A program made the position numbers and the translations under genes. A stretch of DNA of 64,000 nucleotides, taken from an uncultured Eubacteriales bacterium (GTDB lineage Bacteria > Bacillota > Clostridia > Oscillospirales > CAG-382). Location: positions 28,892 to 92,891 of the forward strand of contig URVJ01000009.1 in NCBI GenBank assembly GCA_900551295.1. Direction: 5' to 3'. The notes under the pieces are model-generated. The model worked only from the letters and a program-made list of their open reading frames with translations. It searched no databases and was not told where the DNA came from. This document shows positions 52,500-61,306 of this stretch, in pieces. Each line of letters begins with the position of its first letter. The stretch's first letter is position 1.

Positions 52500-52528
52500 A
52501 GTATATCAATCCCGACAAAATTTGTCAA
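52500..52528 (-). promoter_or_regulatory. Promoter of the seven-gene sugar-uptake operon
   Basis: TTGACA (52523-52528), 17-base spacer and TATACT (52500-52505) on the minus strand, leaving a leader of about 185 bases before the binding-protein gene. Confidence 0.88.
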
Positions 52529-52885
52529 TAGCCGATAAATGATACAATGCGTCCGCAAGTCTCGTCAAAAGAGGCTTGTACAAAAGGCTTTTTCCGCACG
52601 GACAATCATATGTGTAAATTTTAATTGTGTATCACATTGCACAAAAATTCACTTTTGTTTTGCATACGGCGTGCCCGGTTCGCAAACGCGTGCAAAACCG
52701 CGCTATTGCAGCTAAATCCGATAATATGTGCGCATTGTCATCCGCTGCTTTTGGTATGATAAGTAAATTTTATAATTAATGTAATTTTTTGCCAAAATTA
52801 ACACAGAATATATTCCGTCACGGAATTGTTAATTTTTTGTTGCCTTTTCAACATAATTTGTCAACATCGTTTGTGCATAATATAC
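52529..52885. other. Non-coding gap with an inverted repeat
   Basis: No gene is seen in this AT-rich stretch upstream of the sugar-uptake operon. Arms AAAATTAAC (52794-52802) and GTTAATTTT (52828-52836) enclose a second palindrome ATTCCG-N3-CGGAAT (52812-52817 and 52821-52826), a cross-shaped structure followed by T-rich DNA. It could be a regulator site or a weak terminator. Confidence 0.55.
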
Positions 52886-52915
52886 AAAAACCAAGGCGCA
52901 TTTTCTACGTCTTGG
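52886..52915 (-). terminator. Terminator of the recG-uvrA-abc-f operon
   Basis: CCAAGACG pairs with CGCCTTGG (52891-52898 with 52908-52915, read on the minus strand), followed by TTTTTG. Confidence 0.75.
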
Positions 52916-53002
52916 ATATTTTGACTGCGGCGCATTTTTTGCCATTTGTTTAAGTTTACGAACCCGATAATTGACACTTTTACAGTTTGAGTTCAGAAAC
53001 TC

Positions 53003-54922
53003 TCAATTGTCAAGCTCGTTCTGGAGCTGTTCCCACTTTTCGTACAGTTCTTCAAGCTTGCTTTTTGCCTGCTGTTCTTGTTCGTAAAGCTCTGCCGCAC
53101 GCTGATAGTCGCCGGAACATTCAAGCTGGAGCGCGGCGTTGGTTTTTAGTTCTTCTTCAAGCTCCGCAATGTCCTTTTCGGTCTGTTCAAGTTTCTTCTC
53201 GGCATTTTTGCGGCGGTTGCGGTCCTCTTTGTTCTTTACGTAGTCGCTTTTTGCGTCCGACGCGGCAAGATTCTCGTCCTTTGCACTTCCCTGCCCCGGT
53301 TTATGAGAATCGCGGTAGGAAATATACGTTTCATATCCGCCCTTGAAGTCAAATACTCCGTCGGTGCGCATCTCAAATATGCGGTTTGCAAGCTTGCTTA
53401 TGAAATATCTGTCGTGCGAAACGCAGAGCAGCGTTCCGTCGTATCCCGAAAGAGCGCCCTCAAGCACTTCTCTCGACGGTGCATCAAGGTGGTTTGTGGG
53501 TTCGTCGAGTATAAGAAGATCGCTTTTTTCAAGCATGAGCTTTGCAAAGGTAAGACGCGCCTTTTCTCCGCCGGAGAGAACTCCTACTTTTTTAAATACG
53601 TCCTCGCTTGTAAATAAAAATCCCGCAAGCACGCTTCTTATCTCGGTCTGAGTCTTATCGGGAAAGCAGTTCCACAGCTCGTCTATTACCGTGTTTGAAT
53701 TGTCAAGCCCCTGGTGCTCCTGATCGTAATAGCCTATGGACAGTCCTTTGGCGTACTCAAATTTGCCGAAATCCTGCCCGATCTTTCCGCACAGGATTTT
53801 GAGCATTGTCGATTTTCCGACTCCGTTCTGCCCCAGGACAAACATCTTGTCCTTGCCGTGAAGTATAAAGCTTACGTCGTGAAACAGCGGTTTTCCCGGA
53901 AACGACTTTGAAAGCGACGTGACCTCAAGCACCTTGTCGGGGCACTTGCCGTTTTCGCCCATCTGAAATTTGAAATTTATCGACGACGGCAGCGCTTTGG
54001 GCTTTTCGAGCTTGTCCATGCGCTCTATCGCTTTCATTCGGCTTTCCGCGGCAATTATGTTGCGTTCTCTGTTCCAGCGGCGCTGATTTTCGATAAAAGC
54101 CTCCATGCGCGCAATTTCTTTCTGCTGTTCGCGGTAGTGCTTTTCGTCGGCTTTGCGGTCAGCCTCCTTGCGCTTTACATATTCGGTATATGCGCAGGTA
54201 TAAAGTTTTCCGCACTTGTTTTCTATCTCAAAGGTCTTTGACGTTACCTTGTCGAGAAAATATCTGTCATGGGATATGACTATAAGTGACTTTTTATAGC
54301 CCTTTAAGTAATTTTCGAGCCATTCTACGGTTTCTATGTCAAGGTGGTTGGTAGGCTCGTCAAGCATAAGTATGTCGGGTTCGGAAAGCAATAACCTTGC
54401 TATTGCAAGACGTGTCTTCTGACCGCCGGACAGTGCGTGTATGCACATATCATGCGTGCTTTTGTCAAAGCCGAGACCGAGAAGCATACCCGCAATACGG
54501 CTTTTGTACTCGTATCCGCCCTCGCTTTTGAATTTTTCTTCAAGAGACGTGTATTCTTTGGCAAGCGACATACGGCTGTCGCCGTCATGATCGTTCTGCA
54601 TAAGCTCGGTAAGCTCGTGAAGCCGTTTTTCGGCGCCTACAAGAAACGGAAACGCCATGCACATCTCGTCAAAAATGCACTTTTCGGAATCAAGTCCCGT
54701 GTTCTGTTCGAGATAGCCTATACGCTTGTCTTTTGCCAGAAATATCTGACCCTCAGACGGTTCGGCAGCGCCGCACAGTATCTTCATAAACAGCGATTTT
54801 CCCGCACCGTTTACGCCGACAATGCCTATCTTGTCGCCCTCGTTTACGCCGAGGTCTATTCCTGAAAGAATAACGTCCGTGCCGAAGGACAGTGTCACTC
54901 CGGACGCGCTCAGTATTATCAA
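53003..54922 (-). CDS. ABC-F family ATPase
   Basis: 639 residues with two ATPase domains and no membrane segment. Each has Walker A (GVNGAGKS near 39, GQNGVGKS near 365), the signature LSGGQKTRLA / LSGGEKARLT, and Walker B with LDEPTNHLD. The linker between (about 245-320) is helical and charged, and the C-terminal 80 residues (AEKKLEQTEKDIAELEEEL) form a coiled coil as in YdiF/Uup. ABC-F proteins act on the ribosome, in translation or antibiotic protection, and this one lacks features that would separate the two. Start is TTG with AAGGAG 7 bases before it. It follows uvrA by 11 bases. Confidence 0.92.
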   Translation of the reverse strand: MIILSASGVTLSFGTDVILSGIDLGVNEGDKIGIVGVNGAGKSLFMKILCGAAEPSEGQIFLAKDKRIGYLEQNTGLDSEKCIFDEMCMAFPFLVGAEKRLHELTELMQNDHDGDSRMSLAKEYTSLEEKFKSEGGYEYKSRIAGMLLGLGFDKSTHDMCIHALSGGQKTRLAIARLLLSEPDILMLDEPTNHLDIETVEWLENYLKGYKKSLIVISHDRYFLDKVTSKTFEIENKCGKLYTCAYTEYVKRKEADRKADEKHYREQQKEIARMEAFIENQRRWNRERNIIAAESRMKAIERMDKLEKPKALPSSINFKFQMGENGKCPDKVLEVTSLSKSFPGKPLFHDVSFILHGKDKMFVLGQNGVGKSTMLKILCGKIGQDFGKFEYAKGLSIGYYDQEHQGLDNSNTVIDELWNCFPDKTQTEIRSVLAGFLFTSEDVFKKVGVLSGGEKARLTFAKLMLEKSDLLILDEPTNHLDAPSREVLEGALSGYDGTLLCVSHDRYFISKLANRIFEMRTDGVFDFKGGYETYISYRDSHKPGQGSAKDENLAASDAKSDYVKNKEDRNRRKNAEKKLEQTEKDIAELEEELKTNAALQLECSGDYQRAAELYEQEQQAKSKLEELYEKWEQLQNELDN

Positions 54923-54933
54923 TTCAATTCTCC

Positions 54934-57768
54934 TTATTTCTTATTATTTAACATCTTGTCGAGGTATATTCCCGTATACGACTTTTTGCACTTTGCCACG
55001 GTTTCGGGAGTACCGCATACCATGACGTTTCCTCCTGCGTCTCCGCCCTCGGGACCGAGATCTATAATGTAGTCCGCGGTCTTTATCATATCGAGATTGT
55101 GCTCAATTACGACCACCGTGTTTCCTGCGTCAACAAGCTTTTGCAGCACTTCGATGAGCTTTTCGACGTCGGCTGTGTGAAGTCCTGTAGTCGGCTCGTC
55201 GAGAATATACATGGTCTTTCCCGTGCCGCGCTTTGAAAGCTCCGCCGCAAGCTTTACTCTCTGCGCCTCTCCGCCCGACAGCGTTGTTGACGGCTGACCT
55301 ATCTTGATATATCCGAGGCCGACGTCATCAAGCGTTTTGAGTTTGCGGTAAATCGACGGAATGTTGGAAAAGAACTCGCAGCCCTCCGAAACCGTCATTT
55401 CAAGAACGTCGGATATGCTCTTGCCCTTGTATTTTACTTCGAGCGTTTCCCTGTTGTAGCGCTTGCCCTTGCAGACGTCGCAGGTAACGTAAACGTCGGG
55501 AAGAAAATGCATTTCGATAAGCAGCGTTCCGTCGCCCTGACAGGACTCGCATCTGCCGCCCTTTAAATTAAAGGAAAATCTGTCCTGTCCGAATCCTCTC
55601 TGCTTTGCGCCCGGGGTTGATGCGAAAAGCGCCCTGACCTCGGTAAAAAGTCCTGTATACGTCGCAGGATTTGAACGCGGAGTTCTGCCTATCGGCGACT
55701 GGTCGATAGCTATTACCTTGTCGAGATTTTCGATACCCTCAATTCTGTCGTGAAGTCCCGAAACCGTATTTGCGCGGTTGAGTGTTCTTGCAAGACCCGG
55801 CAGAAGAATGGAGTTTATAAGAGAGCTTTTGCCCGAACCCGACACGCCCGTAACGCAGGTAAAGGTTCCGAGAGGAAATGCAACGTCAATATTTTTAAGA
55901 TTGTGTTCTCTTGCGCCTATGACCTTTACGAACTGCCCGTTGCCCTTTCGTCTTTCGGCGGGAATTTCTATTTTCCGTCTGCCGGACAGGAAATCACCCG
56001 TAACCGAGCCTTTGCATGCCATGATTTGTTTCGGCGTTCCGCAAGCCACGACTTTTCCGCCGTTTACGCCGGCGCCCGGCCCTATATCGACAATGTAATC
56101 CGATTCAAGCATCGTTTCTTCGTCGTGCTCTACGACAATTACGGTGTTTCCGAGATCTCTCAGACTCTTTAACGTGTCTATAAGCTTTGAGTTGTCACGC
56201 TGATGCAGTCCTATGCTCGGTTCGTCGAGTATATAAAGCACGCCCATGAGCGAAGAGCCTATCTGTGTCGCAAGTCTTATTCTCTGGCTCTCGCCGCCGG
56301 ACAGCGTTCCGGATTTTCTCGACAGGGAGAGGTATCCGAGACCGACGTTTTCAAGAAATCCCAGACGCGCAAGTATCTCTTTGAGTATATCTTTTGCAAT
56401 TTTTGCGTGAAGATCGTCAAATTTGATGTTTTTGAAAAATTCAAGCGACTTAGTAATCGGCATTGAGCAGACTTCGTCTATATTCATGCCGCCGACAGTT
56501 ACCGCAAGAGCCTCTTTTTTCAGGCGTTTTCCGCCGCATGTCTTGCACGGTACCGTTTCCATAAAACTCTCGTAATATGCGCGCATGGTCGGGTTGTCCA
56601 TGTTCTGCTCGTATCTGCGCTGAATCTCCTTGATTATGCCTATGAAATTGAGATTGTAGCCGCGGTATCCGTAGCGTATCTTTTCGTCGCCTTTTCCGTA
56701 TAACAGCACGTTAAAAGCCTCTTTAGGCATATCGCAAAGCGGCGTATTTACCGAGCAGCCGAATTCTTCAAGCGCGCTGTTTATTCCCGCGCCTCCCCAC
56801 GAATCGTCCTTCATGCTCTTGAAGCCGTTGCAGACGCACGCGCCCTTTGCAAGCGAAAGGCTCATGTCGGGAAACAGCTTTTCGGGCGACAGAACAAAGC
56901 TTTCGCCCAAGCCGTCACAGTCCGGACACGCGCCGAACGGACTGTTGAACGAGAACATTCTCGGCTCAAGCTCTCCGAGACTTATTCCGTGTTCGATACA
57001 GGCGAAATTCTGCGAAAACATCATCTCGCTCTTTCCCTCGAATTCTCCGTCGTGCAAGGCAATTATGCAAAGTCCGCCCGAAAGCCTGAACGCCGTTTCG
57101 ACGGAATCCGAAAGCCTTGTTCTCACGTCGGGTTTCATTGCAAGCCTGTCTACGACAATTTCTATCGTATGGCGCTTGTTTTTGTCAAGCTCTATGCTGT
57201 CGTCGAGGCTTCTTATTTCCCCGTCTATCCTCGCCCTTACAAATCCGTTCTTTCTCGAATCGGAAATAAGCTTTTCGTGCGTTCCCTTTTTGCCCGAAAC
57301 GGCGGGGGAAAGCACATAAAACTTTGTGCCTTCGGGAAGATTGAATATTTTATCGAGTATCTGGTCTATCGACTGTTTTTCTATCACTCTGCCGCACACG
57401 GGACAGTGCGGAGTTCCGGCACGCGCATACAAAAGCCTTAAATAGTCGTAAATTTCCGTCACGGTTCCGACAGTGGAACGCGGATTTTTCGACGTTGTTT
57501 TCTGATCTATGGATATAGCCGGGGAAAGTCCGTCAATGCTGTCGACGTCCGGCTTGTCAAGCTGACCGAGAAACTGTCTTGCATACGACGAGAGGGATTC
57601 GACAAAGCGCCTGTGTCCTTCCGCGTATATCGTATCAAACGCAAGCGAGCTTTTTCCCGAACCCGAAAGTCCAGTAAACACGACAAGCTTGTCTCTCGGT
57701 ATTTCGACGTCTATATTTTTAAGATTGTGTACTCTCGCACCCGTTACCTTTAATGTTTTAGATCCCAA
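54934..57768 (-). CDS. uvrA: Excinuclease ABC subunit A
   Basis: 944 residues, the normal length. Both ATPase halves are complete: GLSGSGKSSLAFDT near residue 35, the LSGGESQRIRLATQIG signature near 495, GVSGSGKSSLI near 645, and a second LSGGEAQRVKLA near 840. Zinc-finger cysteines are present: CPDCDGLGESF with CKTCGGKRL in the first half, and CESCQGDG with CDVCKGKRY in the second. It finds bulky DNA damage with UvrB for nucleotide excision repair. The TTG start lies inside the end of recG, an 11-base overlap with AGGGCAAA before it, so translation is coupled. Confidence 0.96.
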   Translation of the reverse strand: MGSKTLKVTGARVHNLKNIDVEIPRDKLVVFTGLSGSGKSSLAFDTIYAEGHRRFVESLSSYARQFLGQLDKPDVDSIDGLSPAISIDQKTTSKNPRSTVGTVTEIYDYLRLLYARAGTPHCPVCGRVIEKQSIDQILDKIFNLPEGTKFYVLSPAVSGKKGTHEKLISDSRKNGFVRARIDGEIRSLDDSIELDKNKRHTIEIVVDRLAMKPDVRTRLSDSVETAFRLSGGLCIIALHDGEFEGKSEMMFSQNFACIEHGISLGELEPRMFSFNSPFGACPDCDGLGESFVLSPEKLFPDMSLSLAKGACVCNGFKSMKDDSWGGAGINSALEEFGCSVNTPLCDMPKEAFNVLLYGKGDEKIRYGYRGYNLNFIGIIKEIQRRYEQNMDNPTMRAYYESFMETVPCKTCGGKRLKKEALAVTVGGMNIDEVCSMPITKSLEFFKNIKFDDLHAKIAKDILKEILARLGFLENVGLGYLSLSRKSGTLSGGESQRIRLATQIGSSLMGVLYILDEPSIGLHQRDNSKLIDTLKSLRDLGNTVIVVEHDEETMLESDYIVDIGPGAGVNGGKVVACGTPKQIMACKGSVTGDFLSGRRKIEIPAERRKGNGQFVKVIGAREHNLKNIDVAFPLGTFTCVTGVSGSGKSSLINSILLPGLARTLNRANTVSGLHDRIEGIENLDKVIAIDQSPIGRTPRSNPATYTGLFTEVRALFASTPGAKQRGFGQDRFSFNLKGGRCESCQGDGTLLIEMHFLPDVYVTCDVCKGKRYNRETLEVKYKGKSISDVLEMTVSEGCEFFSNIPSIYRKLKTLDDVGLGYIKIGQPSTTLSGGEAQRVKLAAELSKRGTGKTMYILDEPTTGLHTADVEKLIEVLQKLVDAGNTVVVIEHNLDMIKTADYIIDLGPEGGDAGGNVMVCGTPETVAKCKKSYTGIYLDKMLNNKK

Positions 57769-59878
57769 TTTGCCCTATCTCCAATCCTTCGTCCGACTCT
57801 GCCTTTTCCAGAGCAAGCTCCTTTGCGTATGCCGCAAGAGCCGTGTCCTTCACCGCGTCCGCCATTTTAAGGCACAGTTCTCCGTGCTGGCGCTGACCGA
57901 AAAATTCTCCCGGTCCGCGAAGCTCCAAGTCCTTTGACGCAATCTCAAAGCCGTCGTTTGTCTTACACATTATATCCATTCTTTTTGAAAAATCGCTGTC
58001 TTTGTTTTTGCCGTAAAGCGCCGACATAAGTATGCAGTACGACTGATATTTTCCTCGCCCGACTCGCCCTCTCAGCTGATGCAGCTGCGACAGACCGAAC
58101 CGTTCCGCATTCTCTATAAGCATTACCGCGGCATTCGGAACGTTTACGCCGACCTCGATAACGGTAGTCGATACCAGGACATCTGTCTCTCCGCGTGCAA
58201 ATTTCTGCATTACGGCGTCCTTTTCGGCTTGTTTCATGCGACCGTGTATATATTCGGTGCGAAGTCCCGAAAGGTATCCGTTTTTCAGCTCCTCGCAAAG
58301 ATTTTTCGCCGAACGCATTTCGTAGCCGGTGCTCTGTATATATTCTCCGTCCTTGTTCTTTTCCTCTGCAAGAGCGCACACGACATATGCCTGTCTGCCC
58401 TCTCTCACCCTGTCGTAAAGAAATTCGTATGCGCGCTTACGCTTGTTTTCACCGAGCGCGCAGGTTTCGACTTTTAGCCTGCCTTTAGGCATTTCGCCGA
58501 TAATGCTTATGTCAAGGTCGCAGTAGATTATCATTGCAAGCGTCCGCGGTATAGGCGTTGCCGACATGACGATTGTATGCGGTTTCAGAGCCCCGTTGTT
58601 TTTGTCCGCACTCTTTTTTTCAAGCGCTTTTCTCTGTTCAACGCCGAAACGGTGCTGTTCGTCGGTTATCACCAGGCTTAAATTTTTAAACTTTACTTTA
58701 TCTTCTATAAGCGCATGAGTTCCGATAAGAACGTCGGTATCTCCGTTTTCAAGGCTTTTTAAAAGCTCTTTTCTTTCTGACGCTGCAGTGTCTCCCGTAA
58801 GCAGCGCAACGCTTATACCGAATTTTCCGAGAGTTTCTTTCAGCGATTCGTAGTGCTGCAATGCAAGTATGCCCGTAGGAACCATGAGAGCCGACTGAAA
58901 TCCGCTTTTTGCGCAAGCATATATCGCCGCGCACGCAACCGCAGTCTTTCCGCTGCCGACGTCTCCTTCGATAAGCCGCCTTGCAGGGCTTATAATGTTT
59001 TCTCCCTTATATTCTGCCTCCTGCGACGGATTTTTAACGCCGCTTATATCAACAAGTATATCCTGTATAGCCGCTTTCTGGGCGTGCGTAAGCTCAAACG
59101 GCAGCGACGACACAAAGGCTTTCATATCGGGGTATTTTATGCGCCGCGAGCAACCGCTTTTGCCTTTCAGCCCCAAAAGCACCGTCTTTAGCTGAAGTCT
59201 GTACAGTTCGTCGAACGCAAGTCTGCGCTTTGCTGCTTCAAGCTCCTGTGAGTTTGACGGGAAATGTATATATTTCAGCGCGTCGCACTCGCGTATAAGC
59301 GAATATTTCTCTCTCTGCGCGTCGGAAAGATAATCGCCTATCTCATTAAAGCACAGTTCGAGAGCCTGCGAAACGCACGACGAAACAAGCTTTGATGTAA
59401 GTCCCGCAGTCAGCGGATATTTGGGCACAAACGGCGGCAGTTTTACGTCCGGATAGTACGGCTCGTATTCCGGCGACGTCATGGAACAGCTCCCGGCAAG
59501 TCCCGTTATGATGCCGTAAAATCGGAATTTGCGCCCTACGGTGAACACCGTCTTTAAATATTCGCTGTTGAAAAAGGTCATGCGCACTCCGCCGGTCTCG
59601 TCGCTCGCTATAAACTTCTGGACCGTCATGGCGCGGCCGCTTTTGCCGGATCTTATGCGGACGCTTGTTATCTGCGTCGTTACTTCAAGCAAAAGGCTTG
59701 CATATTCGCCCGAAACTATGTCCTCGGTGAGAAGTATGTGCGACCTGTCCTCGTGATGAGCCGGAAAATGATACAAAAGCTCGTAAAGCGTGTTTATTCC
59801 GAGCTTTGAAAACAGTTTTTTTCTCGCTTCGCTTACTCCGCGCAAAACCGTAAGAGGCATTGCCAACCTGTTTTCCAA
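57758..59878 (-). CDS. recG: ATP-dependent DNA helicase RecG
   Basis: About 706 residues. The N-terminal wedge domain is followed by the SF2 helicase: GDVGSGKTAVA (Walker A, near residue 312), DEQHRFGVEQR (motif II, near 410), MSATPIPRTLA (motif III), and the C-terminal VGRGKYQSYC motif near 640. RecG remodels stalled replication forks and branch-migrates Holliday junctions. The true start is unclear: TTG at 59878 has GGGGAGG at a good distance, GTG at 59887 abuts that site, and ATG at 59860 has only a weak one. The stop lies inside uvrA. Confidence 0.95.
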   Translation of the reverse strand: MENRLAMPLTVLRGVSEARKKLFSKLGINTLYELLYHFPAHHEDRSHILLTEDIVSGEYASLLLEVTTQITSVRIRSGKSGRAMTVQKFIASDETGGVRMTFFNSEYLKTVFTVGRKFRFYGIITGLAGSCSMTSPEYEPYYPDVKLPPFVPKYPLTAGLTSKLVSSCVSQALELCFNEIGDYLSDAQREKYSLIRECDALKYIHFPSNSQELEAAKRRLAFDELYRLQLKTVLLGLKGKSGCSRRIKYPDMKAFVSSLPFELTHAQKAAIQDILVDISGVKNPSQEAEYKGENIISPARRLIEGDVGSGKTAVACAAIYACAKSGFQSALMVPTGILALQHYESLKETLGKFGISVALLTGDTAASERKELLKSLENGDTDVLIGTHALIEDKVKFKNLSLVITDEQHRFGVEQRKALEKKSADKNNGALKPHTIVMSATPIPRTLAMIIYCDLDISIIGEMPKGRLKVETCALGENKRKRAYEFLYDRVREGRQAYVVCALAEEKNKDGEYIQSTGYEMRSAKNLCEELKNGYLSGLRTEYIHGRMKQAEKDAVMQKFARGETDVLVSTTVIEVGVNVPNAAVMLIENAERFGLSQLHQLRGRVGRGKYQSYCILMSALYGKNKDSDFSKRMDIMCKTNDGFEIASKDLELRGPGEFFGQRQHGELCLKMADAVKDTALAAYAKELALEKAESDEGLEIGQIGI

Positions 59879-59908
59879 TACGCACACCTCCCCATGATAT
59901 TTTCAGAC

Positions 59909-59936
59909 AGTATATATTATACACTACAACTGTCAA
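59909..59936 (-). promoter_or_regulatory. Promoter of the recG-uvrA-abc-f operon
   Basis: TTGACA (59931-59936), 16-base spacer and TATACT (59909-59914) on the minus strand. No GAAC-N4-GTTC box was seen nearby, although uvrA is an SOS gene in many bacteria. Confidence 0.8.
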
Positions 59937-60061
59937 TGCATTTTTGTCCAAATTGTAAAAAGTTGCAAATATTTCACATAGGTTTCACATTCCGGTTGTA
60001 CCCTATTAAAGTATCTAAAGCACCCGATCAGGTGTTATATATTGAAAGGAACATTAATAAG

Positions 60062-61303
60062 ATGAAAAAATTTGCACTTATACTCGCGGCTCTGCTCGCC
60101 GCATCATCGGTCATGCTTACCTCCTGCAACGGCGATAAGAACGCAAACACTGACGGCAAGAACGACAACAAGGTCGTTGAAAACAACGGTTCTGACGTAA
60201 AAACTCCCGAAGGCACGGTAAACTTTGCCGAAGCCGAAAAGAGACTTGAGGAAGCTCAGCCCAAGAACGATCTTGACAAAGAAATACTGCTCACCGTAGA
60301 AGGCGTTCCCGTAACGGCGACTGCGGTAAGATACGCAAACATTGCGTGCAGCGAATACTACGATGCAGGCGATTCCGAACCCGACGCGGATACCCAGGAA
60401 AAGATCGACAAGGAGATCACCGATTATTATAAGCTCAATGCCGCAATCGTAAACATTGCCAACAAGAACGGCATAGGTGTTTCCGATACCGATCTTCAGG
60501 ATAACATCATTTCCAAGATAGACGAGTTCAAAGCTCAGTACGGCGACGATTACGATACTGTCTTTGAAACATACGCATATCAGTCACCCTATTGTTTCTT
60601 TGATTCCCAGCTTTATAACCTGTTTTACTCAGAGCTTTACGATTATTTCTACGGCAAAGACGGCGTAGCCGAGGACAAGGCTCAGATCCACGACGACGCG
60701 CTTACAGCGATGAAAGACGGAGATTATGTTCACGCAAAGCATATACTCATCGCTTTCCCGGACGATATCGAAAAGGACGAAAACGGCAATATTCCCGAAT
60801 CTGCGAAAGCTGAAACCCTTGCAAAAGCAAAGGAAGTTCTTGAAAAGGTAAACAACGGCGAAGATTTCGACGCTCTTATCAAAGAGTACGGCGAAGATCC
60901 CGGAATGAAATCCCAGCCCGACGGATATTACTTCACCAAGGGACGCATGGTTCAGGAATTTGAGGACGCGGCTTATGCGCTTGAAATCGGAGCAACCACA
61001 GGTCTTGTAGAAACCTCCTACGGCTACCACATAATCAAGAGACTTGACCTTGACGACGGCAGCGACGGATTCTACACCTCCGACGAATACCAGAACCTTG
61101 CATACGACGCTCTTGAAAAGATGCTCAACGACGAGATTGCAGACTATAAGCTCGATTACGCAGAAAACTATGACAGCAGAGTAAAAGAATTCCTCTCGGC
61201 ATACAGAGAAGAAAAGGCTGCTCAGAACGCGGCTCAGAGCGATGACAGCGACGATAGCAGCGACAGCAGCGACAGCGGCGATACCGCAGACGGAGAAAAC
61301 TGA
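60062..61303 (+). CDS. PrsA-like peptidyl-prolyl isomerase lipoprotein
   Basis: 413 residues from the ATG at 60062, with AAAGGAAC before it. Lipobox LTSC puts the lipid on Cys 22, followed by an Asn/Asp/Lys linker. Residues about 60-190 form the helical chaperone part. Residues about 222-325 are a parvulin domain: YVHAKHILIAF, ALIKEYGEDPGMKSQPDGYYF and YGYHIIKRLD. The C-terminal 25 residues are a Ser/Asp-rich tail. It folds exported proteins at the outer face of the membrane. The rlmD gene follows after 3 bases. Confidence 0.9.
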   Translation: MKKFALILAALLAASSVMLTSCNGDKNANTDGKNDNKVVENNGSDVKTPEGTVNFAEAEKRLEEAQPKNDLDKEILLTVEGVPVTATAVRYANIACSEYYDAGDSEPDADTQEKIDKEITDYYKLNAAIVNIANKNGIGVSDTDLQDNIISKIDEFKAQYGDDYDTVFETYAYQSPYCFFDSQLYNLFYSELYDYFYGKDGVAEDKAQIHDDALTAMKDGDYVHAKHILIAFPDDIEKDENGNIPESAKAETLAKAKEVLEKVNNGEDFDALIKEYGEDPGMKSQPDGYYFTKGRMVQEFEDAAYALEIGATTGLVETSYGYHIIKRLDLDDGSDGFYTSDEYQNLAYDALEKMLNDEIADYKLDYAENYDSRVKEFLSAYREEKAAQNAAQSDDSDDSSDSSDSGDTADGEN

Positions 61304-61306
61304 GAA

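Noticed and set aside
59909..59936. SOS box for recG-uvrA
   Set aside because: No GAAC-N4-GTTC motif was found near this promoter, so SOS control is not claimed.
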